DNA from: Glandiceps talaboti
Taxonomy: Eukaryota > Hemichordata > Enteropneusta > Spengelidae
NCBI RefSeq assembly: GCF_964340395.1
Contig: NC_135568.1
Span: 16,295,776-16,359,775 of the forward strand
Length of the DNA: 64,000 nt
Direction: 5' to 3'
This document shows, one piece after another, positions 1-15,800 of this stretch; positions within the stretch are counted from its first letter, which is position 1, and the number at the start of each line of letters is the position of its first letter. A program made the position numbers and the translations under genes. The notes beneath the pieces were generated by a model, which was given only the letters and a program-made list of their open reading frames with translations, was not told the origin of the DNA and did not search any database.

Positions 1-3000
1 AAATTTAACATCATAACATCAGACAGTAGGGAAGAAATGAAAAAAAGAGAAATTTAACATTGGAACATCAGATAGTAGGGAAGAAATGAGAAATAGAGAA
101 ATTTAACATCATAACATCAGACAGTAGGGAAGAAATGAGAAATAGAGAAATTTAACATTGGAACATCAGACAGTAGGGAAGAAATGAGAAATAGAGAAAT
201 TTAACATCATAACATCAGACAGTAGGGAAGAAATGAGAAATAGAGAAATTTAACATTGGAACATCAGATAGTAGGGAAGAAATAAGAAATAGAGAAATTT
301 AACATCATAACATCAGACAGTAGGGAAGAAATGAGAAATAGAGAAATTTAACATTGGAACATCAGACAGTAGGGAAGAAATGAGAAATAGAGAAATTTAA
401 CATTGTAACATCAGACAGTAGAGAAGAAATGAGAAATAGAGAAATTTAACATTGTAACATCAGACAGTAGGGAAGAAATGAGAAATAGAGAAATTTAACA
501 TCGTAACATCAGACCGTAGGGAAAAAATGAGAAATAGAGAAATTTAACATTGTAACATCAGACAGTAGGGAGGAAATGATAAATAGAGAAATTTAACATC
601 GTAACATCAAACAGTAGGGAAGAAATGAGAAATAGAGAAATTTAACATCATAACATCAGACTGTAGGGAAGAAATGAGAAATAGAGAAATTTAACTTCAT
701 AACATCAGACAGTATGGAGGAAATGATCAATAGAGAAATTTAACATCGTAACATCAAACAGTAGGGAGGAAATGAGAAATAGAGAAATTTAACATCGTAA
801 CATCAAACAGTAGGGAAGAAATGAGAAATAGAGAAATTTAACATTGTAACATCAGACAGTAGGGAAGAAATGAGAAATAGAGAAATTTAACATCGTAACA
901 TCAAACAGTAGGGAGGAAATGAGAAATAGAGAAATTTAACATTGTAACATCAGACAGTAGGGAAGAAATGAGAAATAGAGAAATTTAACATCATAACATC
1001 AAACAGTTGGGAAGAAATGAGAAATAGAGAAATTTAACGTCATAACATCAGACAGTAGGGAAGAAATGAGAAACAGAGAAATTTAACATCATAACATCAG
1101 ACAGTAGGGAAGAAATGAGAAATAGAGAAATTTAACATTGTAACATCAGACAGTAGGGAAGAAATGAGAAATAGAGAAATTTAACATCATAACATCAGAT
1201 AGTAGGGAAGAAATGAGAAATAGAGAAATTTAACATTGTAACATCAGACAGTAGGGAAGAAATGAGAAATAGAGAAATTTAACATCATAACATCAGACAG
1301 TAGGGAAGAAATGAGAAATAGAGAAATTTAACATTGTAACATCAGATAGTAGGGAAGAAATGAGAAATAGAGAAATTTAACATCATAACATCAGACAGTA
1401 GGGAAGAAATGAGAAATAGAGAAATTTAACATCATAACAGCAGACAGTAGGGAAGAAATCAGAAATAGAGAAATTTAACATTGTAACATCAGATAGTAGG
1501 GAAGAAATGAGAAATAGAGAAATTTAACATCATAACATCAGACAGTAGGGAAGAAATGAGAAATAGAGAAATTTAACATCATAACAGCAGACAGTAGGGA
1601 AGAAATCAGAAATAGAGAAATTTAATATCGTAACATCAGACAGTAGAGAAGAAATGAGAAATAGAGAAATTTAACATCATAACAGCAGACAGTAGGGAAG
1701 AAATCAGAAATAGAGAAATTTAATATCGTAACATCAGACAGTAGAGAAGAAATGAGAAATAGAGAAATTTAACATCATAACATCAGACAGTAGAGAAGAA
1801 ATGAGAAATGGAGAAATTTAACATTGTAACATCAGACAGTAGGGAAGAAATGAGAAATAGAGAAATTTAACATTGTAACATCAGATAGTAGGGAAGAAAT
1901 GAGAAATAGAGAAATTTAACATTGTAACATCAGACAGTAGGGAAGAAATGAGAAATAGAGAAATTTAACATTGTAACATCAGACAGTAGGGAAGGAATGA
2001 GAAATAGAGAAATTTAACATTGTAACATCAGACAGTAGGGAAGAAATCAGAAATAGAGAAATTTAACATCGTAACATCAGACAGTAGGGAAGAAATCAGA
2101 AATAGAGAAATTTAATATCGTAACATCAGACAGTAGGGAAGAAATGAGAAATAGAGAAATTTAACATTGTAACATCAGACAGTAGGGAAGAAATGAGAAA
2201 TAGAGAAATTTAACATTGTAACATCAGACAGTAGGGAAGAAATGAGAAATAGAGAAATTTAACATTGTAACATCAGACAATAGGGAAAAAATGAGAAATA
2301 GAGAAATTTAACATCGTAACATCAGACAGTAGGGAGGAAATGATAAATACAGAAATTTAACATCGTAACATCAAACAGTAGGGAGGAAATGAGAAATAGA
2401 GAAATTTAACATCGTAACATCAAACAGTAGGGAAGAAATGAGAAATAGAGAAATTTAACATCATAACATCAGACAGTAGGGAAGAAATGAAAAAAAGAGA
2501 AATTTAACATTGGAACATCAGATAGTAGGGAAGAAATGAGAAATAGAGAAATTTAACATCATAACATCAGACAGTAGGGAAGAAATGAGAAATATAGAAA
2601 TTTAACATCATAACATCAGACAGTAGGGAAGAAATGAGAAATAGAGAAATTTAACATTGGAACATCAGATAGTAGGGAAGAAATAAGAAATAGAGAAATT
2701 TAACATCATAACATCAGACAGTAGGAAAGAAATGAGAAATAGAGAAATTTAACATTGGAACATCAGACAGTAGGGAAGAAATGAGAAATAGAGAAATTTA
2801 ACATTGTAACATCAGACAGTAGAGAAGAAATGAGAAATAGAGAAATTTAACATTGTAACATCAGACAGTAGGGAAGAAATGAGAAATAGAGAAATTTAAC
2901 ATCGTAACATCAGACCGTAGGGAAAAAATGAGAAATAGAGAAATTTAACATCGTAACATCAGACAGTAGGGAGGAAATGATAAATAGAGAAATTTAACAT

Positions 3001-4490
3001 CGTAACATCAAACAGTAGGGAAGAAATGAGAAATAGAGAAATTTAACATCATAACATCAGACTGTAGGGAAGAAATGAGAAATAGAGAAATTTAACATCA
3101 TAACATCAGACAGTATGGAAGAAATGATCAATAGAGAAATTTAACATCGTAACATCAAACAGTAGGGAGGAAATGAGAAATAGAGAAATTTAATATCGTA
3201 ACATCAAACAGTAGGGAAGAAATGAGAAATAGAGAAATTTAACATTGTAACATCAGACAGTAGGGAAGAAATGAGAAATAGAGAAATTTAACATCGTAAC
3301 ATCAAACAGTAGGGAGGAAATGAGAAATAGAGAAATTTAACATTGTAACATCAGACAGTAGGGAAGAAATGAGAAATAGAGAAATTTAACATCATAACAT
3401 CAAACAGTTGGGAAGAAATGAGAAATAGAGAAATTTAACGTCATAACATCAGACAGTAGGGAAGAAATGAGAAACAGAGAAATTTAACATCATAACATCA
3501 GACAGTAGGGAAGAAATGAGAAATAGAGAAATTTAACATTGTAACATCAGACAGTAGGGAAGAAATGAGAAATAGAGAAATTTAACATCATAACATCAGA
3601 TAGTAGGGAAGAAATGAGAAATAGAGAAATTTAACATTGTAACATCAGACAGTAGGGAAGAAATGAGAAATAGAGAAATTTAACATCATAACATCAGACA
3701 GTAGGGAAGAAATGAGAAATAGAGAAATTTAACATTGTAACATCAGATAGTAGGGAAGAAATGAGAAATAGAGAAATTTAACATCATAACATCAGACAGT
3801 AGGGAAGAAATGAGAAATAGAGAAATTTAACATCATAACAGCAGACAGTAGGGAAGAAATCAGAAATAGAGAAATTTAATATCGTAACATCAGACAGTAG
3901 AGAAGAAATGAGAAATAGAGAAATTTAACATCATAACAGCAGACAGTAGGGAAGAAATCAGAAATAGAGAAATTTAATATCGTAACATCAGACAGTAGAG
4001 AAGAAATGAGAAATAGAGAAATTTAACATCATAACATCAGACAGTAGAGAAGAAATGAGAAATGGAGAAATTTAACATTGTAACATCAGACAGTAGGGAA
4101 GAAATGAGAAATAGAGAAATTTAACATTGTAACATCAGATAGTAGGGAAGAAATGAGAAATAGAGAAATTTAACATTGTAACATCAGACAGTAGGGAAGA
4201 AATGAGAAATAGAGAAATTTAACATTGTAACATCAGACAGTAGGGAAGAAATCAGAAATAGAGAAATTTAACATTGTAACATCAGACAGTAGGGAAGAAA
4301 TCAGAAATAGAGAAATTTAATATCGTAACATCAGACAGTAGGGAAGAAATGAGAAATAGAGAAATTTAACATTGTAACATCAGACAGTAGGGAAGAAATG
4401 AGAAATAGAGAAATTTAACATTGTAACATCAGACAGTAGGGAAGAAATGAGAAATAGAGAAATTTAACATTGTAACATCAGACAATAGGG
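1..4490. repeat. Higher-order repeat, about 2,450-bp period (50 monomers)
   Basis: The distinctive monomer with GAAATGAAAAAAAGAG followed by a TTGGAAC monomer occurs at 1 and again at 2451, exactly 50 x 49 bp apart. The order of monomer sub-types is then largely shared between the two copies. By the GACAATAGGGAAAAAATG monomer (2276 and 4481) the spacing has dropped to 2,205 bp, or 45 x 49, so five whole monomers were lost or gained between the copies. Confidence 0.85.
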
Positions 4491-7400
4491 AAAAAATGAG
4501 AAATAGAGAAATTTAACATTGTAACATCAGACAGTAGGGAAGAAATGAGAAATAGAGAAATTTAACATTGTAACATCAGACAGTAGGGAAGAAATGAGAA
4601 ATAGAGAAATTTAACATTGTAACATCAGACAGTAGGGAAGAAATGAGAAATAGAGAAATTTAACATTGTAACATCAGACAGTAGGGAAGAAATGAGAAAT
4701 AGAGAAATTTAACATCATAACATCAGACAGTAGGGAAGAAATGAGAAATAGAGAAATATAACATCATAACATTAGACAGTAGGGAAGAAATGAGAAATAG
4801 AGAAATTTAACATCATAACATCAGATAGTAGGGAAGAAATGAGAAATAGAGAAATTTAACATTGTAACATCAGATAGTAGGGAAGAAATGAGAAATAGAG
4901 AAATTTAACATTGTAACATCAGATAGTAGGGAAGAAATAAGAAGTAGAGAAATTTAACATCATAACATCAGACAGTAGGGAAGAAATGAGAAATAGAGAA
5001 ATTTAACATCATAACATCAGACAGTAGGGAAGAAATGAGAAATAGAGAAATTTAACATTGTAACATCAGACAGTAGGGAAGAAATGAGAAATAGAGAAAT
5101 TTAACATTGTAACATCAGACAGTAGGGAAGAAATGAGAAATAGAGAAATTTAACATTGTAACATCAGACAGTAGGGAAGAAATGAGAAATAGAGAAATTT
5201 AACATTGTAACATCAGACAGTAGGGAAGAAATGAGAAATAGAGAAATTTAACATCATAACATCAGAAAGTGGGGAGGAAATGAGAAATAGAGAAATTTAA
5301 AATTGGAACATCAGACAGTAGGGAAGAAATGAGAAATAGAGAAATTCAACATTGTAACATCAAACAGTAGGGAGGAAATGAGAAATAGAGAAATTTAACA
5401 TCGTAACATCAAACAGTAGGGAAGAAATGAGAAATAGAGAAATTTAACATTGTAACATCAGACAGTAGGGAAGAAATGAGAAATAGAGAAATTTAACATC
5501 GTAACATCAAACAGTAGGGAGGAAATGAGAAATAGAGAAATTTTACATTGTAACATCAGACAGTAGGGAAGAAATGAGAAATAGAGAAATTTAACGTCAT
5601 AACATCAGACAGTAGGGAAGAAATGAGAAATAGAGAAATTTAACATGGTAACATCAGACAGTAGGGAAGAAATGAGAAATAGAGAAATTTAACATGGTAA
5701 CATCAGACAGTAGGGAAGAAATGAGAAATAGAGAAATTTAACATTGTAACATCAGACAGTAGGGAAGGAATGAGAAATAGAGAAATTTAACATTGTAACA
5801 TCAGACAGTAGGGAAGAAATGAGAAATAGAGAAATTTAACATCGTAACATCAGACAGTAGGGAAGAAATGAGAAATAGAGAAATTTAACATTGTAACATC
5901 AGACAGTAGGGAAGAAATGAGAAATAGAGAAATTTAACATTGTAACCTCAGACAGTAGGGAAGAAATGAGAAATAGAGAAATTTAACATCATAACATCAG
6001 ACAGTAGGGAAGAAATGAGAAATAGAGAAATTTAACATTGTAACATCAGATAGTAGGGAAGAAATGAGAAATAGAGAAATTTAACATCATAACATCAGAC
6101 AGTAGGGAAGAAATGAGAAATAGAGAAATTTAACATCATAACATCAGACAGTAGAGAAGAAATGAGAAATAGAGAAATTTAACATTGTAACATTAGACAG
6201 TAGGAAGGAAATGATAAATAGAGAAATTTAACATTGTAACATCAGACAGTAGGGAAGAAATGAGAAATAGAGAAATTTAACATTGTAACATCAGACAGTA
6301 GGGAAGGAATGAGAAATATAGAAATTTAACATCATAACATCAGACAGTAGGGAAGAAATGAGAAATAGAGAAATTTAACATTGTAACATCAGACAGTAGG
6401 GAAGAAATTAGAAATAGAGAAATTTAACATCGTAACATCAGACAGTAGGGAAGAATGAGAAATAGAGAAATTTAACATAATAACATCAGACAGTAGGGAA
6501 GAAATGAGAAATAGAGAAATTTAACATCATAACATCAGACAGTAGGGAAGAAATGAGAAATAGAGAAATTTAACATCATAACATCAGATAGTAGGGAAGA
6601 AATGAGAAATAGAGAAATTTAACATCATAACATCAGACAGTAGGGAAGAAATGAGAAATAGAGAAATTTAACATCATAACATCAGACAGTAGGGAAGAAA
6701 TGAGAAATAGAGAAATTTAACATCATAACATCAGACAGTAGGGAAGAAATGAGAAATAGAGAAATTTAACATTGTAACATCAGACAGTAGGGAAGAAATG
6801 AGAAATAGAGAAATTTAACATCGTAACATCAGACAGTAGGGAAGAAATGAGAAATAGAGAAATTTAACATTGTAACATTAGACAGTAGGGAAGAAATGAG
6901 AAATAGAGAAATTTAACATCATAACATCAGACAGTAGGGAAGAAATGAGAAATAGAGAAATTTAACATTGTAACATCAGACAGTAGGGAAGAAATGAGAA
7001 ATAGAGAAATTTAACATTGTAACATCAGACAGTAGGGAAGAAATGAGAAATAGAGAAATTTAACATTGTAACATCAGACAGTAGGGAAGAAATGAGAAAT
7101 AGAGAAATTTAACATTGTAACATTAGACAGTAGGGAAGAAATGAGAAATAGAGAAATTTAACATCATAACATCAGACAGTAGGGAAGAAATGAGAAATAG
7201 AGAAATTTAACATTGTAACATCAGACAGTAGGGAAGAAATGAGAAATAGAGAAATTTAACATTGTAACATCAGACAGTAGGGAAGAAATGAGAAATAGAG
7301 AAATTTAACATTGTAACATCAGACAGTAGGGAAGAAATGAGAAATAGAGAAATTTAACATCATAACATCAGAAAGTGGGGAGGAAATGAGAAATAGAGAA

Positions 7401-9894
7401 ATTTAAAATTGGAACATCAGACAGTAGGGAAGAAATGAGAAATAGAGAAATTCAACATTGTAACATCAAACAGTAGGGAGGAAATGAGAAATAGAGAAAT
7501 TTAACATCGTAATATCAAACAGTAGGGAAGAAATGAGAAATAGAGAAATTTAACATCGTAACATCAGACAGTAGGGAAGAAATGAGAAATAGAGAAATTT
7601 AACATTGTAACATTAGACAGTAGGGAAGAAATGAGAAATAGAGAAATTTAACATCATAACATCAGACAGTAGGGAAGAAATGAGAAATAGAGAAATTTAA
7701 CATTGTAACATCAGACAGTAGGGAAGAAATGAGAAATAGAGAAATTTAACATTGTAACATCAGACAGTAGGGAAGAAATGAGAAATAGAGAAATTTAACA
7801 TTGTAACATCAGACAGTAGGGAAGAAATGAGAAATAGAGAAATTTAACATTGTAACATTAGACAGTAGGGAAGAAATGAGAAATAGAGAAATTTAACATC
7901 ATAACATCAGACAGTAGGGAAGAAATGAGAAATAGAGAAATTTAACATTGTAACATCAGACAGTAGGGAAGAAATGAGAAATAGAGAAATTTAACATTGT
8001 AACATCAGACAGTAGGGAAGAAATGAGAAATAGAGAAATTTAACATTGTAACATCAGACAGTAGGGAAGAAATGAGAAATAGAGAAATTTAACATCATAA
8101 CATCAGACAGTAGGGAAGAAATGAGAAATAGAGAAATTTAACATTGTAACATCAGACAGTAGGGAAGAATGAGAAATAGAGAAATTTAACATCATAACAT
8201 CAGACAGTAGGGAAGAAATGAGAAATAGAGAAATTTAACATCATAACATCAGACAGTAGGGAAGAAATGAGAAATAGAGAAATTTAACATCATAACATCA
8301 GACAGTAGGGAAGAAATGAGAAATAGAGAAATTTAACATCATAACATCAGACAGTAGGGAAGAAATGAGAAATAGAGAAATTTAACATTGTAACATCAGA
8401 CAGTAGGGAAGAATGAGAAATAGAGAAATTTAACATTGTAACATCAGACAGTAGGGAAGAAATGAGAAATAGAGAAATTTAACATCATAACATCATATAG
8501 TAGGGAAGAAATGAGAAATAGAGAAATTTAACATTGTAACATCAGACAGTAGGGAAGAAATGAGAAATAGAGAAATTTAACATCATAACATCAGACAGTA
8601 GGGAAGAAATGAGAAATAGAGAAATTTAACATTGTAACATCAGACAGTAGGGAAGAATGAGAAATAGAGAAATTTAACATTGTAACATCAGATAGTAGGG
8701 AAGAAATGAGAAATAGAGAAATTTAACATCATAACATCAGATAGTAGGGAAGAAATGAGAAATAGAGAAATTTAACTTTGTAACATCAGGTAGTAGGGAA
8801 GAAATGAGAAATAGAGAAATTTAACATTGTAACATCAGACAGTAGGGAAGAAATAAGAAATAGAGAAATTTAACATCATAACATCAGAAAGTGGGGAGGA
8901 AATGAGAAATAGAGAAATTTAAAATTGGAACATCAGACAGTAGGGAAGAAATGAGAAATAGAGAAATTCAACATTGTAACATCAGACAGTAGGGAAGAAA
9001 TGAGAAATAGAGAAATTTAACATTGTAACATCAGAAAGTAGGGAGGAAATGAGAAATAGAGAAATTTAACATTGTAACATCAGACAGTAGGGAAGAAATG
9101 AGAAATAGAGAAATTTAACATTGTAACATCAGACAGTAGAGAAGAAATGAGAAATAGAGAAATTTAACATCATAACATCAGACAGTAGGGAAGAAATGAG
9201 AAATAGAGAAATTTAACATCATAACATCAGAAAGTAGGGAGGAAATGAGAAATAGAGAAATTTAATATCATAACATCAGACAGTATGGAAGAAATGAGAA
9301 ATAGAGAAATTTAACATCGTAACATCAGACAGTAGGGAAGAAATGAGAAATAGAGAAATTTAACATCGTAACATCAGACAGTAGGGAGGAAATGATAAAT
9401 AGAGAAATTTAACATCGTAACATCAAACAGTAGGGAGGAAATGAGAAATAGAGAAATTTAACATCGTAACATCAAACAGTAGGGAAGAAATGAGAAATAG
9501 AGAAATTTAACATTGTAACATTAGACAGTAGGGAAGAAATGAGAAATAGAGAAATTTAACATCGTAACATCAAACAGTAGGGAGGAAATGAGAAATAGAG
9601 AAATTTTACATTGTAACATCAGACAGTAGGGAAGAAATGAGAAATAGAGAAATTTAACGTCATAACATCAGACAGTAGGGAAGAAATGAGAAATAGAGAA
9701 ATTTAACATGGTAACATCAGACAGTAGGGAAGAAATGAGAAATAGAGAAATTTAACATGGTAACATCAGACAGTAGGGAAGAAATGAGAAATAGAGAAAT
9801 TTAACATCATAACATCAGACAGTAGGGAAGAAATGAGAAATAGAGAAATTTAACATTGTAACATCAGATAGTAGGGAAGAAATGAGAAATAGAG

Positions 9895-12800
9895 AAATTT
9901 AACATTGTAACATCAGACAGTAGGGAAGAAATGAGAAATAGAGAAATTTAACATCATAACATCAGACAGTAGGGAAGAAATGAGAAATAGAGAAATTTAA
10001 CATCGTAACATCAGATAGTAGGGAAGAAATGAGAAATAGAGAAATTTAACATCATAACATCAGACAGTAGGGAAGAAATGAGAAATAGAGAAATTTAACA
10101 TCATAACATCAGACAGTAGGGAGGAAATGATAAATAGAGAAATTTAACATTGTAACATCAGACAGTAGGGAAGAAATGAGAAATAGAGAAATTTAACATT
10201 GTAACATCAGACAGTAGGGAAGGAATGAGAAATATAGAAATTTAACATCATAACATCAGACAGTAGGGAAGATATGAGAAATAGAGAAATTTAACATCGT
10301 AACATCAGACAGTAGGGAAGAAATTAGAAATAGAGAAATTTAACATCGTAACATCAGACAGTAGGGAAGAATGAGAAATAGAGAAATTTAACATCATAAC
10401 ATCAGACCGTAGGGAAGAAATGAGAAATAGAGAAATTTAACATCATAACATCAGACAGTAGGGAAGAAATGAGAAATAGAGAAATTTAACATCATAACAT
10501 CAGACAGTAGGGAAGAAATGAGAAATAGAGAAATTTAACATCATAACATCAGACAGTAGGGAAGAAATGAGAAATAGAGAAATTTAACATCATAACATCA
10601 GACAGTAGGGAAGAAATGAGAAATAGAGAAATTTAACATTGTAACATCAGACAGAAGGGAAGAAATGAGAAATAGAGAAATTTAACATCGTAACATCAGA
10701 CGGTAGGGAAGAAATGAGAAATAGAGAAATTTAACATTGTAACATTAGACAGTAGGGAAGAAATGAGAAATAGAGAAATTTAATATCATAACATCAGACA
10801 GTAGGGAAGAAATGAGAAATAGAGAAATTTAACATCGTAACATCAGACAGTAGGGAAGAAATGAGAAATAGAGAAATTTAACATTGTAACATCAGACAGT
10901 AGGGAAGAAATGAGAAATAGAGAAATTTAACATTGTAACATTAGACAGTAGGGAAGAAATGAGAAATGGAGAAATTTAACATTGTAACATCAGACAGTAG
11001 GGAAGAAATGAGAAATAGAGAAATTTAACATTGTAACATCAGATAGTAGGGAAGAAATGAGAAATAGAGAAATTTAACATTGTAACATCAGACAGTAGGG
11101 AAGAAATGAGAAATAGAGAAATTTAACATTGTAACATCAGACAGTAGGGAAGAAATGAAAAATAGAGAAATTTAATATCGTAACATCAGACAGTAGAGAA
11201 GAAATGAGAAATAGTGAAATTTAACATTGTAACATCAGACAGTAGGGAAGGAATGAGAAATAGAGAAATTTAACATTGTAACATCAGACAGTAGGGAAGA
11301 AATCAGAAATAGAGAAATTTAACATTGTAACATCAGACAGTAGGGAAGAAATCAGAAATAGAGAAATTTAATATCGTAACATCAGACAGTAGGGAAGAAA
11401 TGAGAAATAGAGAAATTTAACATTGTAACATCAGACAGTAGGGAAGAAATGAGAAATAGAGAAATTTAACATTGTAACATCAGACAGTAGGGAAGAAATG
11501 AGAAATAGAGAAATTTAACATTGTAACATCAGACAATAGGGAAAAAATGAGAAATAGAGAAATTTAACATTGTAACATCAGACAGTAGGGAAGAAATGAG
11601 AAATAGAGAAATTTAACATTGTAACATCAGACAGTAGGGAAGAAATGAGAAATAGAGAAATTTAACATTGTAACATCAGACAGTAGGGAAGAAATGAGAA
11701 ATAGAGAAATTTAACATTGTAACATCAGACAGTAGGGAAGAAATGAGAAATAGAGAAATTTAACATCATAACATCAGACAGTAGGGAAGAAATGAGAAAT
11801 AGAGAAATATAACATCATAACATTAGACAGTAGGGAAGAAATGAGAAATAGAGAAATTTAACATCATAACATCAGATAGTAGGGAAGAAATGAGAAATAG
11901 AGAAATTTAACATTGTAACATCAGATAGTAGGGAAGAAATGAGAAATAGAGAAATTTAACATTGTAACATCAGATAGTAGGGAAGAAATAAGAAGTAGAG
12001 AAATTTAACATCATAACATCAGACAGTAGGGAAGAAATGAGAAATAGAGAAATTTAACATCATAACATCAGACAGTAGGGAAGAAATGAGAAATAGAGAA
12101 ATTTAACATTGTAACATCAGACAGTAGGGAAGAAATGAGAAATAGAGAAATTTAACATTGTAACATCAGACAGTAGGGAAGAAATGAGAAATAGAGAAAT
12201 TTAACATTGTAACATCAGACAGTAGGGAAGAAATGAGAAATAGAGAAATTTAACATTGTAACATCAGACAGTAGGGAAGAAATGAGAAATAGAGAAATTT
12301 AACATCATAACATCAGAAAGTGGGGAGGAAATGAGAAATAGAGAAATTTAAAATTGGAACATCAGACAGTAGGGAAGAAATGAGAAATAGAGAAATTCAA
12401 CATTGTAACATCAAACAGTAGGGAGGAAATGAGAAATAGAGAAATTTAACATCGTAACATCAAACAGTAGGGAAGAAATGAAAAATAGAGAAATTTAACA
12501 TTGTAACATCAGACAGTAGGGAAGAAATGAGAAATAGAGAAATTTAACATCGTAACATCAAACAGTAGGGAGGAAATGAGAAATAGAGAAATTTTACATT
12601 GTAACATCAGACAGTAGGGAAGAAATGAGAAATAGAGAAATTTAACGTCATAACATCAGACAGTAGGGAAGAAATGAGAAATAGAGAAATTTAACATGGT
12701 AACATCAGACAGTAGGGAAGAAATGAGAAATAGAGAAATTTAACATGGTAACATCAGACAGTAGGGAAGAAATGAGAAATAGAGAAATTTAACATTGTAA

Positions 12801-15800
12801 CATCAGACAGTAGGGAAGGAATGAGAAATAGAGAAATTTAACATTGTAACATCAGACAGTAGGGAAGAAATGAGAAATAGAGAAATTTAACATCGTAACA
12901 TCAGACAGTAGGGAAGAAATGAGAAATAGAGAAATTTAACATTGTAACATCAGACAGTAGGGAAGAAATGAGAAATAGAGAAATTTAACATTGTAACCTC
13001 AGACAGTAGGGAAGAAATGAGAAATAGAGAAATTTAACATCATAACATCAGACAGTAGGGAAGAAATGAGAAATAGAGAAATTTAACATTGTAACATCAG
13101 ATAGTAGGGAAGAAATGAGAAATAGAGAAATTTAACATCATAACATCAGACAGTAGGGAAGAAATGAGAAATAGAGAAATTTAACATCATAACATCAGAC
13201 AGTAGAGAAGAAATGAGAAATAGAGAAATTTAACATTGTAACATTAGACAGTAGGAAGGAAATGATAAATAGAGAAATTTAACATTGTAACATCAGACAG
13301 TAGGGAAGAAATGAGAAATAGAGAAATTTAACATTGTAACATCAGACAGTAGGGAAGGAATGAGAAATATAGAAATTTAACATCATAACATCAGACAGTA
13401 GGGAAGAAATGAGAAATAGAGAAATTTAACATTGTAACATCAGACAGTAGGGAAGAAATGAGAAATAGAGAAATTTAACATTGTAACATCAGACAGTAGG
13501 GAAGAAATGAGAAATAGAGAAATTTAACATTGTAACATCAGACAGTAGGGAAGAAATGAGAAATAGAGAAATTTAACATCATAACATCAGAAAGTGGGGA
13601 GGAAATGAGAAATAGAGAAATTTAAAATTGGAACATCAGACAGTAGGGAAGAAATGAGAAATAGAGAAATTCAACATTGTAACATCAAACAGTAGGGAGG
13701 AAATGAGAAATAGAGAAATTTAACATCGTAACATCAAACAGTAGGGAAGAAATGAGAAATAGAGAAATTTAACATCGTAACATCAGACAGTAGGGAAGAA
13801 ATGAGAAATAGAGAAATTTAACATTGTAACATTAGACAGTAGGGAAGAAATGAGAAATAGAGAAATTTAACATCATAACATCAGACAGTAGGGAAGAAAT
13901 GAGAAATAGAGAAATTTAACATTGTAACATCAGACAGTAGGGAAGAAATGAGAAATAGAGAAATTTAACATTGTAACATCAGACAGTAGGGAAGAAATGA
14001 GAAATAGAGAAATTTAACATTGTAACATCAGACAGTAGGGAAGAAATGAGAAATAGAGAAATTTAACATTGTAACATTAGACAGTAGGGAAGAAATGAGA
14101 AATAGAGAAATTTAACATCATAACATCAGACAGTAGGGAAGAAATGAGAAATAGAGAAATTTAACATTGTAACATCAGACAGTAGGGAAGAAATGAGAAA
14201 TAGAGAAATTTAACATTGTAACATCAGACAGTAGGGAAGAAATGAGAAATAGAGAAATTTAACATTGTAACATCAGACAGTAGGGAAGAAATGAGAAATA
14301 GAGAAATTTAACATCATAACATCAGACAGTAGGGAAGAAATGAGAAATAGAGAAATTTAACATCATAACATCAGACAGTATGGAAGAAATGAGAAATAGA
14401 GAAATTTAACATCGTAACATCAGACAGTAGGGAAGAAATGAGAAATAGAGAAATTTAACATCGTAACATCAGACAGTAGGGAGGAAATGATAAATAGAGA
14501 AATTTAACATCGTAACATCAAACAGTAGGGAGGAAATGAGAAATAGAGAAATTTAACATCGTAACATCAAACAGTAGGGAAGAAATGAGAAATAGAGAAA
14601 TTTAACATTGTAACATTAGACAGTAGGGAAGAAATGAGAAATAGAGAAATTTAACATCGTAACATCAAACAGTAGGGAGGAAATGAGAAATAGAGAAATT
14701 TTACATTGTAACATCAGACAGTAGGGAAGAAATGAGAAATAGAGAAATTTAACGTCATAACATCAGACAGTAGGGAAGAAATGAGAAATAGAGAAATTTA
14801 ACATGGTAACATCAGACAGTAGGGAAGAAATGAGAAATAGAGAAATTTAACATGGTAACATCAGACAGTAGGGAAGAAATGAGAAATAGAGAAATTTAAC
14901 ATCATAACATTAGACAGTAGGGAAGAAATGAGAAATAGAGAAATTTAACATTGTAACATCAGATAGTAGGGAAGAAATGAGAAATAGAGAAATTTAACAT
15001 TGTAACATCAGACAGTAGGGAAGAAATGAGAAATAGAGAAATTTAACATCATAACATCAGACAGTAGGGAAGAAATGAGAAATAGAGAAATTTAACATCG
15101 TAACATCAGATAGTAGGGAAGAAATGAGAAATAGAGAAATTTAACATCATAACATCAGACAGTAGGGAAGAAATGAGAAATAGAGAAATTTAACATCATA
15201 ACATCAGACAGTAGGGAGGAAATGATAAATAGAGAAATTTAACATTGTAACATCAGACAGTAGGGAAGAAATGAGAAATAGAGAAATTTAACATTGTAAC
15301 ATCAGACAGTAGGGAAGGAATGAGAAATATAGAAATTTAACATCATAACATCAGACAGTAGGGAAGATATGAGAAATAGAGAAATTTAACATCGTAACAT
15401 CAGACAGTAGGGAAGAAATTAGAAATAGAGAAATTTAACATCGTAACATCAGACAGTAGGGAAGAATGAGAAATAGAGAAATTTAACATCATAACATCAG
15501 ACCGTAGGGAAGAAATGAGAAATAGAGAAATTTAACATCATAACATCAGACAGTAGGGAAGAAATGAGAAATAGAGAAATTTAACATCATAACATCAGAC
15601 AGTAGGGAAGAAATGAGAAATAGAGAAATTTAACATCATAACATCAGACAGTAGGGAAGAAATGAGAAATAGAGAAATTTAACATCATAACATCAGACAG
15701 TAGGGAAGAAATGAGAAATAGAGAAATTTAACATCATAACATCAGACAGTAGGGAAGAAATGAGAAATAGAGAAATTTAACATTGTAACATCAGACAGAA

